A DNA stretch of 64,000 bases from a virus, in the IMG/VR virus record IMGVR_UViG_3300031746_000007, positions 1 to 64,000 of that record, one strand, 5' to 3'. Both the position numbers and the translations under genes were made by a program. The notes under the pieces are model-generated. The model was not told the DNA's origin. It saw only the letters and a list, made by a program, of their open reading frames with translations, and searched no databases. This document shows, in pieces, positions 7,149 through 16,865 of this stretch. Position 1 is the stretch's first letter, and each line of letters starts with the position of its first letter.

Positions 7149-8807
7149 TCACACCGACGCGATCCACGCGCCGAACCCGTAGTCGAACTCGCGACCGTAG
7201 AGCGCCGCCAGGTCAGCCGCCGAGAACTGCACGGCGGGGTAGCCGTACCACACCCACGGGTTCATTTGAATCGTCGCGACCGAAGCCTCTTGCGTCCAGC
7301 TCTCGAGGAACACGCGACAGCCCGGGTTGATGCCGAACCAGTATTTCGGCGCGTGCCCCGGGATCTGTGTCGGGTAGCCGCCGTATGCGTGAATGGTCGC
7401 CGACTGTTGCCCGGCGTGAAAGAACATGTAATCGGTGTTGATGCAGTAGATCGCGTCGCCGTAGATGTACCAGACCTCGCCGCCGCGGTCGCTCCAATAG
7501 AGGTAGCTCACGTTGCGAAGCACGAGACTCTGACGGATGTCGGTCGTGGTGTGAAACCGCGTCTCGATGACGAACCCGCAGTTCGCAGCGGTGATGGTCT
7601 GAAAAAATAGCGACCCGCCGTAGGGGACGATCGCCGACTGAAGATTCAGGAACATGCAGTTGTCGAAGCGAACGGTTGCGCCGGGCTCCTCGACGTACAT
7701 CATCTTGGCGGCGCCGTCGCCTTTGAAGAGGCAGTTGGTGAAGGATGTCGCGCTCGCGTACACGTCGAACATGTACGGCAGCGCGTTCACCGACGTGTCG
7801 AAGATGACTCGCACGAACCCCGACGCAAAGCGCGCGCCGTTCGTCCCTTGAAGGAGGAAGGTGGCCGGACCGACGATGCGCGACGTCATCTCGGCGATCG
7901 TCACTGACGTGCCGATCGGGATGTACGTCGGAGCGCCCGTTCCCCAGTTCACAGTCAAACTGTGCGTGGTGTTGGCGATGATGAAATACTCGTACGTGTA
8001 TACGCCCCACGGTGGACCGTAGTCGATCGACACCCGAAGCACACGACCGACGTGCTCATCGACCACCCATGCCGGATTGCCCGGAGCCTGGTGCACGACC
8101 ATGTCGCCGTCCGAGTAGCTGTCGATCGCGAACGTGTGGAGGTCGGAGGCTTCGCCGTAGAAAAACACGTTCGACAGGTCAATCGGTAGCCATTCGCCCG
8201 CGGCTCCGAAAGAGTGTGCTCCACCCTTCAAAAGCACACGCACGACCGGAGCGGTCGCCACATCGGCCACACCCGCGGTAGCTTGGTGATCTGCCACCGG
8301 CAGTCGCGCGAACAGCGCGTCGAGTGTCTTGAGCGGCGTCGTCTTGCCGTCGTTCCACTCGGAGTCGTCGCCGAGCACCGGGTCGACCGTGATCTGATAC
8401 GGCCCCGTCTCGCGCCGCACGACGTGCGGGTTCGGGATGCGCTGCCAGGTCGACGCGCGTCGGAACCAGAAGTTGCCTTTGTCAGCCGCGTAGGCGAGCG
8501 TGCCGGCCGGATCGGCGGTCGCGAGCAGCACCGACTCGTCCGCGTAGATCTTCGTCCCGCCGCCACCCCCGCCACCGAACGCGACCTCGGTCCAGTTGGC
8601 GTTCAGCAACCCGCCGACGAGCGTCCAGACCTTGCCGTCGCTCCGCGTGTAGACCCACATGCCGAGCTTGCGCCGCTCGGACGGGACGGCATCGCGCTCG
8701 GTGTGGTCGGCGACCGTGCGGAAGCCGCCCAAGAACTCGGCGTCTTCGACGATCGGGAAGGGTTGCGCGTTCTTCGGTTTGATGATGTCGATGACAGTGA
8801 CGGGCAT
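7149..8807 (-). CDS. Beta-helix tail spike, paralogue 2 of pair B, with N-terminal extension
   Basis: 552 aa from the ATG at 8807. This is preferred to an in-frame GTG six bases upstream because AGGTGG is then seven bases away. The first about 130 residues are a separate domain (FLGGFRTVADHTERDAVPSERR, a WTLVGG strand, then a Gly-rich linker), probably for attachment to the tail. The remainder parallels the downstream 432-residue protein: LGDDSEWNDGKTTPLKTL, SYSDGDMVVHQAPGNPAW and the ending LAALYGREFDYGFGAW. One copy with and one without the attachment domain suggests a branched or nested spike assembly. Confidence 0.8.
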   Translation of the reverse strand: MPVTVIDIIKPKNAQPFPIVEDAEFLGGFRTVADHTERDAVPSERRKLGMWVYTRSDGKVWTLVGGLLNANWTEVAFGGGGGGGTKIYADESVLLATADPAGTLAYAADKGNFWFRRASTWQRIPNPHVVRRETGPYQITVDPVLGDDSEWNDGKTTPLKTLDALFARLPVADHQATAGVADVATAPVVRVLLKGGAHSFGAAGEWLPIDLSNVFFYGEASDLHTFAIDSYSDGDMVVHQAPGNPAWVVDEHVGRVLRVSIDYGPPWGVYTYEYFIIANTTHSLTVNWGTGAPTYIPIGTSVTIAEMTSRIVGPATFLLQGTNGARFASGFVRVIFDTSVNALPYMFDVYASATSFTNCLFKGDGAAKMMYVEEPGATVRFDNCMFLNLQSAIVPYGGSLFFQTITAANCGFVIETRFHTTTDIRQSLVLRNVSYLYWSDRGGEVWYIYGDAIYCINTDYMFFHAGQQSATIHAYGGYPTQIPGHAPKYWFGINPGCRVFLESWTQEASVATIQMNPWVWYGYPAVQFSAADLAALYGREFDYGFGAWIASV

Positions 8808-8809
8808 GG

Positions 8810-9577
8810 TCACACCACCTGAACGGTCGTCGTGCCGAGGTTCGCGTTCGCGCTTCGCCAGAGGTCATAGTTCTGCGTGACGCCGTGCGCGTTCGTCACC
8901 GCGACCGTGCCGATGAAGTTGAAGCCGCCTTCGAACGTGCCGACGAAGAACGTCGGGGTGCCGTAGCTCGTCGGCGCCGCGTAGTAGATGTACTGTCCGG
9001 AGCCGGGCGACACGGTGAACGTGATGTTGCGACTTGCCGAGAGCGTCTGTCCGGCGAGCGCTTTGATGAACGTCTCGTCCGACCCGCCGGCGACGCCGAC
9101 CCCGTAGTAGAGCCGGGGTCGCCAGGTCGTCGACACCGATCGCGTGCCGTTCTCGAGACCGAGCGCGGCCGACAGCGTCCAGGTCACGCCCGAGTTGTTG
9201 CCCGTGCGCGTGTAGCCATGCAGGTACGTGAACGCGGTCGGGGTCAAGCTCACGTCGAGCACCGGGTTGCCGGCGTTGTCGACGACCGATGCCGACGACG
9301 GGGCTTGCGAGTAGGTCGCCGTGAACGCCGGGTTCGTGAGGGTCTGCCCGACCTCGAGCACGCCGGCCGGGCCGCCGAAGCTGTTGATGCCAAACCCGGG
9401 GAGGATGTAGCTCTGCCGGATCGGGCGGAACGCCGGCACGCCGCCGACCTCGATCAGCGCATAGCCGTCGTTACCGGTGACCGGGGGGAGACCGCTGCCG
9501 CCGCCGGCGTTGCCGAGCTTGCAGAGCGTGACCAGCTCGAGCTTGCTCGAGGTCGGCTTGAGGATGATGCGGCTCAT
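8810..9577 (-). CDS. Tail fibre or baseplate-proximal fibre protein
   Basis: 255 aa. A Gly-rich linker near residue 25 is followed by beta-rich sequence with Thr/Ser/Gly repeats typical of fibre shafts and knobs. There are no membrane segments or known motifs. The start at 9577 overlaps the upstream stop by ATGA, so it is translated together with the two preceding fibre genes. Confidence 0.7.
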   Translation of the reverse strand: MSRIILKPTSSKLELVTLCKLGNAGGGSGLPPVTGNDGYALIEVGGVPAFRPIRQSYILPGFGINSFGGPAGVLEVGQTLTNPAFTATYSQAPSSASVVDNAGNPVLDVSLTPTAFTYLHGYTRTGNNSGVTWTLSAALGLENGTRSVSTTWRPRLYYGVGVAGGSDETFIKALAGQTLSASRNITFTVSPGSGQYIYYAAPTSYGTPTFFVGTFEGGFNFIGTVAVTNAHGVTQNYDLWRSANANLGTTTVQVV

Positions 9578-10278
9578 GGTGCCACCGGTGCGCGGATGTC
9601 GAAGATGAAGACGTCGCTCGTTTGTTGGAACGGGCCGGGCTTCGTGATCTCGATCTCACCCGACCACACGCCGGCGACGAGATCGCTCTCGTCCCAGTCG
9701 ATCTGCGCGATGCCGTTCAGGGGGTCGGTCAGAAGCGCGATCTTCTCGAGCGGGGTCGGGTAGCCGATATGCAGCTCGATGATCCAGCCGGTGATGTCCG
9801 TGCCGCTGAAGTCGAGGATGAGCGGCTCGGTGTCGCCGGCGACCAGCTCGAGCGTCGGAGGCGGCGGGCGCTCCGGCACCGGGGCGACGCTCTGCAAGAG
9901 CTGAAGCGGCGACGTCGGGATGACTGCGTCTCGCGAGCCGTCCTTCGTGAGCCACACGTCCCACGCGTACATGCCTGCGAGCCAGTCGTGTGTGTCTCCG
10001 GGCTCGAGCAGGAACACGCCGATGCCGGCGACGACGCTCGCCTTCTTGGTGACGCGTGGCCAGCTGTCGTGCCAGAGCTTCGGGTTCTTCTTGATCGTGA
10101 GGAGCAGCTCGGTCCCGGCACCCGTCAGGTCGACGAGGCTGCCGCCCGGCGTGACCACGCTCACCCGAAGGGTCACGTCCGAACCTTGCGGGATGCGCAA
10201 GGTCTGCCGCGGATCGGCCGGCACGAGCCCGCGCCGTGGCGTCCCATCCTCGAGCACCGCTGTGAGCGAGATCTGCAT
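9574..10278 (-). CDS. Fibre/baseplate protein with two tandem beta-sandwich-like domains
   Basis: 234 aa. Two similar halves can be recognised, about residues 25-130 and 145-230. Each begins with a Thr/Val-rich strand with a polar turn (QGSDVTLRVSVV; AGDTEPLILDFSGTDITGW) and ends with a W-containing segment (MYAWDVWLTKDG; GVWSGEIEITKPG). This repeats the style of BppU-type upper-baseplate domains, which hold fibres. The assignment to that family is tentative. Confidence 0.7.
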   Translation of the reverse strand: MQISLTAVLEDGTPRRGLVPADPRQTLRIPQGSDVTLRVSVVTPGGSLVDLTGAGTELLLTIKKNPKLWHDSWPRVTKKASVVAGIGVFLLEPGDTHDWLAGMYAWDVWLTKDGSRDAVIPTSPLQLLQSVAPVPERPPPPTLELVAGDTEPLILDFSGTDITGWIIELHIGYPTPLEKIALLTDPLNGIAQIDWDESDLVAGVWSGEIEITKPGPFQQTSDVFIFDIRAPVAP

Positions 10279-10281
10279 GGT

Positions 10282-10848
10282 CTACCCCACAAGCTCGATC
10301 AGCACGACCGACCCGTAGCGCACCGACGCCGAGGTCGCGCCGTTCAGGCGACCTTGAAGCTCGTAGGTCTTGTCCCCCGTGCCCGGCACCTGATCGGTCT
10401 GGAACTTGCTCGTCTTCCACTTGGCACTCGCAGCGAGGTCGTACGGGCCGCCGAGCACGCGCATGTTGTCGTTGGCGTCGATCTCGACGAGCCGGAGCTG
10501 CGCTTGCGTGCCGACTGCCTTGTGTTCGAACTGCACGATGCCGAACGCTTTGGTGAGGTTGGGGATGTAGAACTGCGCATTCACCGACACGCCGCCGATA
10601 GGATCCCACTCGGCGTCGAGCAGGATGTCCTTCTTCGTCGCGACCAGGCTGGTCGCGATGCGCGGGTACGGGACCGGATCGGGCGGGACGGGAGCGGCCA
10701 CCTCCTCGATGGTCGCGGTGCCGGCCGCCACCTCGGCGAGCACGTCCTGATACCTGAAGTTGTCGTCTACTTCAGGAATCCACTGAGTCGTGTCAGGGTC
10801 CTGTAGCATCGGAGGCGTGCGGTAGCTGTGACGCTTGTAGATCTTCAT
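10282..10848 (-). CDS. Tail-fibre associated protein, unknown
   Basis: 188 aa. The N-terminus (KIYKRHSYRTPPMLQ) is basic, residues about 50-62 are a Pro-rich linker (APVPPDPVPYP), and the C-terminal domain is beta-rich. The start has AGGAGG seven bases upstream. No family is recognised. It lies between the long tail fibre and the BppU-like protein, so it probably belongs to the same fibre assembly. Confidence 0.7.
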   Translation of the reverse strand: MKIYKRHSYRTPPMLQDPDTTQWIPEVDDNFRYQDVLAEVAAGTATIEEVAAPVPPDPVPYPRIATSLVATKKDILLDAEWDPIGGVSVNAQFYIPNLTKAFGIVQFEHKAVGTQAQLRLVEIDANDNMRVLGGPYDLAASAKWKTSKFQTDQVPGTGDKTYELQGRLNGATSASVRYGSVVLIELVG

Positions 10849-10857
10849 GCCAGCCTC

Positions 10858-13353
10858 CTAGTATTCCGCGCTCGCTTCCCAGAAGAACCGTACCGTCCAG
10901 GGAGCGGTGGGACTGACCACGATGCCCGTGTTGTTCGCCACGTCGAATCCCATGTCGTTCGACCTCGCGATCGAGGTGACGCGCGCCGTGCCGGTCACGT
11001 CAATGGAGCCGAGCACGAAGGCGGGCGTCTGCACGGTCACGTTCGGCGCCGTGCCTCTCATGCGCGTGCGGAAGCGTACCTGTGCGATCGCCCAGTCGCC
11101 CCCGTTCGCCACTGTGATGTTCCCAATACCGGAGTTGTAGGGCCAGTTCGACCCGCCGTTGCTCCACGTCGTTTGAAAGAACCGCTCGGCGTTGACGATC
11201 TCGCCACCGACACTCCCGTGTCGCATTTGCCATGCTGGCGCTACGGCTCCCGCGACCAACATGACGCGACGGATGTAGCCGTAGGCCACAGCGCTAGTAG
11301 CGGCGAATGTGAAGGAGAACTGAACCGATACGGCTGTCACACCCGCGCGCAGTGCCGGGACCGTCAGGGAGTAGGTGGCGTACGCGGAGACAGGCGGGAA
11401 AACAAAGGTGGCCGCCGCATCGACTTGATTGCCTGTCGCGTAGTCGGGGGTAGCGGTTCCCGGACCCACGGTGGTAGTCGACACCACGCGCGCCGTTATC
11501 GACGTCGGGCTGCCGGCCGTGTTTCGCTTTGCCTGGAACGTGAGGATCAAGGGTTTCCCGGAACAGCCTTGAGGCACACCGTCTTCGCGACACAGTTCTT
11601 GTGTGATCCAAATTGTATCGGGCGCGGCGGTCGGGCAAACGACGAAAATCTCCCCGAGGTCCGGGTCGGTGTAGGTGCCCGCGGTATTAACACCCGCCCC
11701 GGTATCGGCACCGTTCGTGCGCCACAGCCCCCAACGGTCCACTCGCGGGAACCCGCGAACGGTCGGGATGACGATCGGCTCGATGCCAACGTGTTGCTTC
11801 AACAAGAAGGCTGAGTTGTCCACCTTGTTCGACAATAAGCGCGTGTTCTCGGCCAGGGTGTCGACGTAGTTCTTCGTCGCCGCATCCTGCGCTGCCGCCG
11901 GATCGAGCAGGTCGTTGATCCGGTGACTCACCATGTCGATGACCTGCGCGGTCATGCGCAGCGTGCCGTCCGCGGCGACGCGGAGCAGCACCGCGCCAGT
12001 CTCGTCCTGAACCTGAACTTGATCCGCCGTCGAGCCGGCGTTGAATCGCTTGGTGATGAGCGGCGGGGTCGACGTGCTGTTCGCTTGAAAGATCCCGTTC
12101 TGGATCTTCTTGCTGAGCATGTCGAGGTCACCCGTCGACAAGAACGACGCGAGCGCGGTGCCGGCTTCGTCCTGAGCCTGAAACAGATCCGCAGTCGCCC
12201 CGGCGCTGAAACGTCGAGCGAACAGAGGGACCGTCGTCGCGTCTTGCGCTTGGAATATGGCTCGCTGAACCTTCTTACTGGTCATGTCCAGGTTGCCGAG
12301 ACTCGTGAAGCGGGCGAGTACAACGCTCGTCTCGGTGTGCACCTGAAAGATGTCTTGCGATGACGCAAAGAACCTCTGAGCCACAAGCGCGACCGTCGAC
12401 AGATCGCCAGCGCGGAACGTGTAAGGCACGCCGAGTTTGCCGCCGGGTGTCGCATTCAACCCGTCGATGCGGTGCGCGTTCAGCATGCCGCTCGAGGGCG
12501 CACCGTAGAGCATGTACGCGCGATCGATCGGGGTGATGTCGGCGCCGCCGACCCCGTCGAACCAGAAGTCCCGGAGACCGCCGCTCACCGACATGATGCT
12601 GCCGACCTGCCGGCGGAAGGTGCCGGGGGTCGTCGAGATCGTCGCGGTGTCGCTCACGTAGATAGGATCGCCGACCGCTCCGGTGCCGAGCGTCATGTTC
12701 GCGAGCCGGCCGATGTAGCGCACTTTCGTGAGCGCCCCAGCGGAGACCGACGCGTTGCCCGCTACATCACCCTCGACGACACAGAGCAGCTCGTCCAGGT
12801 TGCCGAGCGTCGACGCCGGCGCCTTGACGAATCCCGGCACCGTCTCTTGACCAGGCAACCCGGCTTTGATGACCTGACCGCTGGTCACGCGCACGACGTC
12901 GCCGCGCGTGAGTGTGCTGCCGGACGTGTTGGCGCCGACGATGATGCCGGGATCCGAGAGCAGCGCGTCGATGCGCTGGTACAAGGAACCTACCGCGGTC
13001 GCCCACCCGCGCATCGTATCGCTCTCGTTAGTCTCGCCGGCGGCCGGGATGCGCTCGAGCGTCTTGACCTGGCGCACTGCCACGATCGCGCGGTTGATCT
13101 GCTCGTCAGGCAGGCCGAAGTTGACGATCAGCTGAAGCAGGTACGACCCTTCCTTCTTCGGGGTGAAGGTCGGGTTCTCGATGTTGGTAGCGCTCAGCGC
13201 ATCAGTCGTGCCGAGCGGCTGGTCGAGGATCGACCAGAGGTAGGTCGTCTCGCCGCCGAGATCTTGGTTGCTCAGCTGTACGAGCGTGTTGATCGGCAGG
13301 TTGTCGTTGCTGCCGGGGGTGCCGTTTACTTCGATGCGCGCCTGCGTGGCCAT
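10858..13353 (-). CDS. Long tail fibre with PKD-like N-terminal domain and internal repeats
   Basis: 831 aa. Residues 5-95 look like an Ig/PKD-type domain (TTYLWSILDQP ... EGSYLLQLIVNFG). Residues about 320-478 hold three copies of a unit of roughly 54 residues containing RF.AG.TAD.FQ.QDE.G and LDM.SKKIQ. The segment DPAAAQDAATKNYVD at about 484-498 is the repeat element found in many tail fibres (coliphage T4/P2 type). The C-terminal 300 residues are beta-rich and presumably contact the receptor. It is the largest fibre of the window. Confidence 0.85.
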   Translation of the reverse strand: MATQARIEVNGTPGSNDNLPINTLVQLSNQDLGGETTYLWSILDQPLGTTDALSATNIENPTFTPKKEGSYLLQLIVNFGLPDEQINRAIVAVRQVKTLERIPAAGETNESDTMRGWATAVGSLYQRIDALLSDPGIIVGANTSGSTLTRGDVVRVTSGQVIKAGLPGQETVPGFVKAPASTLGNLDELLCVVEGDVAGNASVSAGALTKVRYIGRLANMTLGTGAVGDPIYVSDTATISTTPGTFRRQVGSIMSVSGGLRDFWFDGVGGADITPIDRAYMLYGAPSSGMLNAHRIDGLNATPGGKLGVPYTFRAGDLSTVALVAQRFFASSQDIFQVHTETSVVLARFTSLGNLDMTSKKVQRAIFQAQDATTVPLFARRFSAGATADLFQAQDEAGTALASFLSTGDLDMLSKKIQNGIFQANSTSTPPLITKRFNAGSTADQVQVQDETGAVLLRVAADGTLRMTAQVIDMVSHRINDLLDPAAAQDAATKNYVDTLAENTRLLSNKVDNSAFLLKQHVGIEPIVIPTVRGFPRVDRWGLWRTNGADTGAGVNTAGTYTDPDLGEIFVVCPTAAPDTIWITQELCREDGVPQGCSGKPLILTFQAKRNTAGSPTSITARVVSTTTVGPGTATPDYATGNQVDAAATFVFPPVSAYATYSLTVPALRAGVTAVSVQFSFTFAATSAVAYGYIRRVMLVAGAVAPAWQMRHGSVGGEIVNAERFFQTTWSNGGSNWPYNSGIGNITVANGGDWAIAQVRFRTRMRGTAPNVTVQTPAFVLGSIDVTGTARVTSIARSNDMGFDVANNTGIVVSPTAPWTVRFFWEASAEY

Positions 13354-13362
13354 GCGTCACCC

Positions 13363-14463
13363 CTATCCGTTCAGCGAGACAAGCGCGTGAGCGAAACCGT
13401 CGTTCGCACCAGGGTACATGAAGAACAGCGAGATCTTGACCGCCAGTTGTCCAATCGCGACCTTGACCGGCGGGCTCGCGTTCACACCACCGAGCGCTGC
13501 CTGCATGGGAGCGTCGATCGTTACGATGGCAGGCATGGTCGGTAGCCCCAATCCCGACGACAGGTAGACGATCGGGATGCCGGTAGGGACGCCCGAAATG
13601 ATGTAGAGGTCGCCGATTATGCTCGTCAGCGGGTTGTACGCCGTCCACACGGCCGACGCGATGACGCCCGGAGGAGCGTTCAGTGAGTCCAAAATCAGTG
13701 AAAGGAAGCCGGGCTGCGGTGTCCTGATTCGCGCCGCGATCTGGCACATGCCTGCCGGGTGGAGCATCGGCCGCCAGTGCACGATCTTGCTGTCGTCGAC
13801 GGAGGTGACGCCGCCGCCGACCTGGATCTCGGCGAGCTTGAAGTAACCCGGGGTCGTGCCCGGAACGGAAGGAGACGCCGCCGGCACGCCGGTTTTGAGC
13901 GAGAGCGCCGCCGTCGAGTTGGCCGGCGCCGCGACCGTGCCGTAGCTGCCATCGAAGTCCCAGCTCAGCGTCTTGTTGACGAGGTTCGGTTCGAACACGC
14001 CGGTCGACGGATTGAGAACGTCGCGGCTGGTCGGGTCGGTCACGACCCGGTTGACCCGGACCTCTAGGATGTCGATGCGGCTGTTCGGCAGCGACGGGGC
14101 GGCGGGGAGAATGACGGGCTGATCTGCGTTCAGCACCGCCGGCTTCCACAGCGACAGGTCGTTCAGGCCGCCGATGCCATTGATGTCCGAGGTCGTGCCC
14201 GCGTCGTAGAAGAAGCCGATGCCCTTCTTGACCGCGAGAGTCATCGTCGCCGGGCTCGAGGCGCGCAGCTTGAACGCCTCGCCGATGCCGCCCGAGGGCG
14301 GGGTGCCCGGACCGTCCGGAGAGATCGCGCCGCGGGGCGTGTAGATCTGCATGAGCACGTCGCGGAGCGCGCGGTCGGCGTCCGACTCGGCTCGATTCAC
14401 GTCCGAAGAAAGCGGGCGCTCGCGGGTGTTGATGATCGTGCGGTTGAACGGATTGTTGGCCAT
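13363..14463 (-). CDS. Baseplate-to-fibre connector or proximal fibre protein
   Basis: 366 aa. A helical, arginine-rich N-terminus (residues 5-45, RPLSSDVNRAESDADRALRD) is followed by a beta-rich body with paired strands such as SRIDILEVRVNRVV. This organisation, directly after tail protein I and before the long fibre, is that of proteins that attach fibres to the baseplate. No named family is claimed. Confidence 0.7.
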   Translation of the reverse strand: MANNPFNRTIINTRERPLSSDVNRAESDADRALRDVLMQIYTPRGAISPDGPGTPPSGGIGEAFKLRASSPATMTLAVKKGIGFFYDAGTTSDINGIGGLNDLSLWKPAVLNADQPVILPAAPSLPNSRIDILEVRVNRVVTDPTSRDVLNPSTGVFEPNLVNKTLSWDFDGSYGTVAAPANSTAALSLKTGVPAASPSVPGTTPGYFKLAEIQVGGGVTSVDDSKIVHWRPMLHPAGMCQIAARIRTPQPGFLSLILDSLNAPPGVIASAVWTAYNPLTSIIGDLYIISGVPTGIPIVYLSSGLGLPTMPAIVTIDAPMQAALGGVNASPPVKVAIGQLAVKISLFFMYPGANDGFAHALVSLNG

Positions 14464-14466
14464 GAC

Positions 14467-15636
14467 CTATTGCCCCTTCAGTTCGACTGCCACAGAAACG
14501 CCCGCCGGCTTCGCCGCTTGGAGCGAATCGTAGAGCCCTTTATACAGGGATTGTCGGGAAAGGTCGAACCCATCCCACGCCCCCTCGAGATACCCGTACG
14601 CGAGCGCGATCGCGGGGGTCACGTCGTACGCGCAGCACGCGCGCAAGCCACCCGTGACAGAACTCACGTACTGAATCGCGATCGTCTTCGTGTCATCCCA
14701 CACCATGCCGGTGTCGCGCAGCGGCTGAATCGCGTCGACGACGACGATGACCCCACCCCGGAAGTCGTTCAGGTCGAGCCACCGATTGCGGAACGGGTAG
14801 GGTGGGCGGGGGTCATCGAACACGAACAGGTTCGGGTCGAACGGGGAGCCGGCGAAGGCGCTCGAGGGCGCGTCCCAGCATTCCTGGTAGGTTTGTTCGA
14901 ACGTCTCGATGAAGTCGTACGTGGCGAAGACGGGTTGAAGGATCGAGTCGGTCACTCGCCGGAGAGCGGCCGGGCTCACGGTGTCAGGGAGCGTACGAAC
15001 GCGAGACCGATAGGCGTCGTCGCGCTCGCCGCTCAGCCGAGGCAGCCCGCGGTTGCCGCCCAAACCGTCGAGCGCCGCGTCCTTGCCGCCGGTTGTCGGA
15101 GCCGTCTGGTAGACTGTGAACGTGATGTCCCCATAGTCCGGGACCTCTCGCCACACCTTCACGGTGTCGATGTCACCTGGCAACAGCGGGCCCGCCGCAG
15201 TCACGATCTCCCCCGGCACGTTCCAGTCGTAGCCGACCGAGATCGCCTCGATCGGGACCGTCTTCGGGCCCAGCTCCGCCGGCCCGAATGTCACGTCGGC
15301 AAGCGTCGAGAAATCGCGCCCGCCTTTGCTGGTCGTCACGATCGAGCCTGCCTTGATCGTGACAGTGAGCCCGGTCGGATGCGGTGCCGCCCGAGAGATC
15401 TTCACGGTCCCGATTGCCTTGGCGCCGCTGTCCGCGGTGAGGATCTGCGCGTTCTGCCCGGCGACCTCGGCTGCCTTCGACACCGCAGCATACATCGCGG
15501 AGAAGCCTTGAAGCAGCTCGTACCCCGGGCCCGGGTCCTTGAGAGGCTCAAGGTACCCGGCCGGCAGGATGCGCGTGAGCAGGTCAAGGAAGTCCTGTTG
15601 TGTGCGCGCGACGACCGGGATCTCGATAGCTGCCAT
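14467..15636 (-). CDS. Tail protein I-like baseplate component
   Basis: 389 aa. It lies immediately downstream of baseplate J, the place of P2 gpI/YmfQ-type proteins. The N-terminal helix region (TQQDFLDLLTRILPAGYLEPLKD) and the central RLSGERDDAYRSRVRTLPDTVSPAALRRV segment are typical of gpI/J-region proteins: the latter phrase recalls the inner part of baseplate J (ESDDALRAR). The C-terminal half carries a large W/Y/P-rich insert. It may be a fusion of gpI-like and J-like pieces. Function in closing the baseplate is inferred. Confidence 0.7.
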   Translation of the reverse strand: MAAIEIPVVARTQQDFLDLLTRILPAGYLEPLKDPGPGYELLQGFSAMYAAVSKAAEVAGQNAQILTADSGAKAIGTVKISRAAPHPTGLTVTIKAGSIVTTSKGGRDFSTLADVTFGPAELGPKTVPIEAISVGYDWNVPGEIVTAAGPLLPGDIDTVKVWREVPDYGDITFTVYQTAPTTGGKDAALDGLGGNRGLPRLSGERDDAYRSRVRTLPDTVSPAALRRVTDSILQPVFATYDFIETFEQTYQECWDAPSSAFAGSPFDPNLFVFDDPRPPYPFRNRWLDLNDFRGGVIVVVDAIQPLRDTGMVWDDTKTIAIQYVSSVTGGLRACCAYDVTPAIALAYGYLEGAWDGFDLSRQSLYKGLYDSLQAAKPAGVSVAVELKGQ

Positions 15637-15644
15637 GCTCTACC

Positions 15645-16856
15645 TCACGGTGCCAGCGAGTAGGCGTCGGGGTTGATGCCGGTGATGATCGGCTGGTTCG
15701 TCTGCGACGCCAGCGCGCTCACCAAGCTCAGCGATGTTCGGATGACCTGAAGTGGTTTGGTGATGATGTCACCGACCGGGCTCACGATCTCCTTCCCGGT
15801 GTACGACAAGCCGGTCACGGTCTGAAGCGCCCTACTCATGTCGGCGACGACGAGCGGCGCCCCTGGCGCGAGACCATTGATGTAGTTCACGATCGCTGCC
15901 CGAGCGAGCAGCGCCGCGTTGTTGACGTCCGCGCCCGCCGTGAACGCGAGCGACAGCTGCACCGGTTGCAGGATGACATTCGCCACGATCGGCTGCACGA
16001 AGATGCCAGCCGGCCGAACGTCGACGAGCGCGTTCAGCACCGCCGTCGTCAGGAACTGACTCTGCGTCTGGTATAGGGGTGGGACCGTGCTGTAGTCGAC
16101 GAATGCCGCGGTGTACGCGTCGGCGACGATCAGCTGCACGAATCGCGCCGGCCGCCCGAGAGCGTCGAGCACTTCGAATGCCGCTGCCGTGCGTACCCCG
16201 GGGATGCCGAGCGCCGCTGCCTCGAGCGCTGCGAGCGTGCCCCGCCGGGCCGTCGAGAAGAACCGACGAGCGCGGTCGCGAAGGGACGCGTCCGTCTCGG
16301 CGTCGTCGCCGCCGGCGGTCGCGAGCGTGTTCGTGACCTTGAGGTCGGGTGCCGACAACGGGATCGCGGTGATGATGCTCGTGACCTTCCCGGTCCCAAC
16401 ATTCTGAGACGCGCCGGCGAGCACACTTCTGACAGCCACGACGACCGGTCCGGTTGTGCCGACCGCGAACACGGTGCTCTCGACGGTGATGAACTGATTC
16501 CCGCCCGCGGTCTGAAGCACCGCGCCGGTCGGGATGTTGAAGTTGCCGGGCGCCGGCAGCACGGTCGAGAACTCGACCGAGCCGAGCGATGCCGCGGCGG
16601 CTTTGCGGGTGAGCCCGTAGCGGTCGAAGACCAGGCGATCGAGGTCAGTGTCCTTGGCGGAGTCGAGAAACAGCGACGAGCTGAGATCGGCGACCTGCCC
16701 GATGCACTCGTCAGCCATAGCCCCGGCGGCAGCGATGAGGATGTTCGCATCCATCCCGTCGCGCTCGACTGCCTCACGGGACACGCGCGCGTTGCGTGCG
16801 AGCACTTCATCCCGGGCGATGCGGAACAGGTCTTGAAAGGTTGGCAGATTCGGCAT
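15645..16856 (-). CDS. Baseplate J-like wedge protein
   Basis: 403 aa. The phrase DTDLDRLVFDRYGLTRKAA at about residues 69-87 is characteristic of the Baseplate_J family (P2 gpJ / T4 gp6), as are the following strands around a PTGAVLQT turn and the ASLRDRARRFF...RRGT helix at about 190-205. These proteins form the ring that links the hub to the fibres. It starts at 16856 with GTAGGAGTAGG upstream and lies in the usual order gp25-like, J, I. Confidence 0.88.
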   Translation of the reverse strand: MPNLPTFQDLFRIARDEVLARNARVSREAVERDGMDANILIAAAGAMADECIGQVADLSSSLFLDSAKDTDLDRLVFDRYGLTRKAAAASLGSVEFSTVLPAPGNFNIPTGAVLQTAGGNQFITVESTVFAVGTTGPVVVAVRSVLAGASQNVGTGKVTSIITAIPLSAPDLKVTNTLATAGGDDAETDASLRDRARRFFSTARRGTLAALEAAALGIPGVRTAAAFEVLDALGRPARFVQLIVADAYTAAFVDYSTVPPLYQTQSQFLTTAVLNALVDVRPAGIFVQPIVANVILQPVQLSLAFTAGADVNNAALLARAAIVNYINGLAPGAPLVVADMSRALQTVTGLSYTGKEIVSPVGDIITKPLQVIRTSLSLVSALASQTNQPIITGINPDAYSLAP

Positions 16857-16865
16857 GACCTACTC

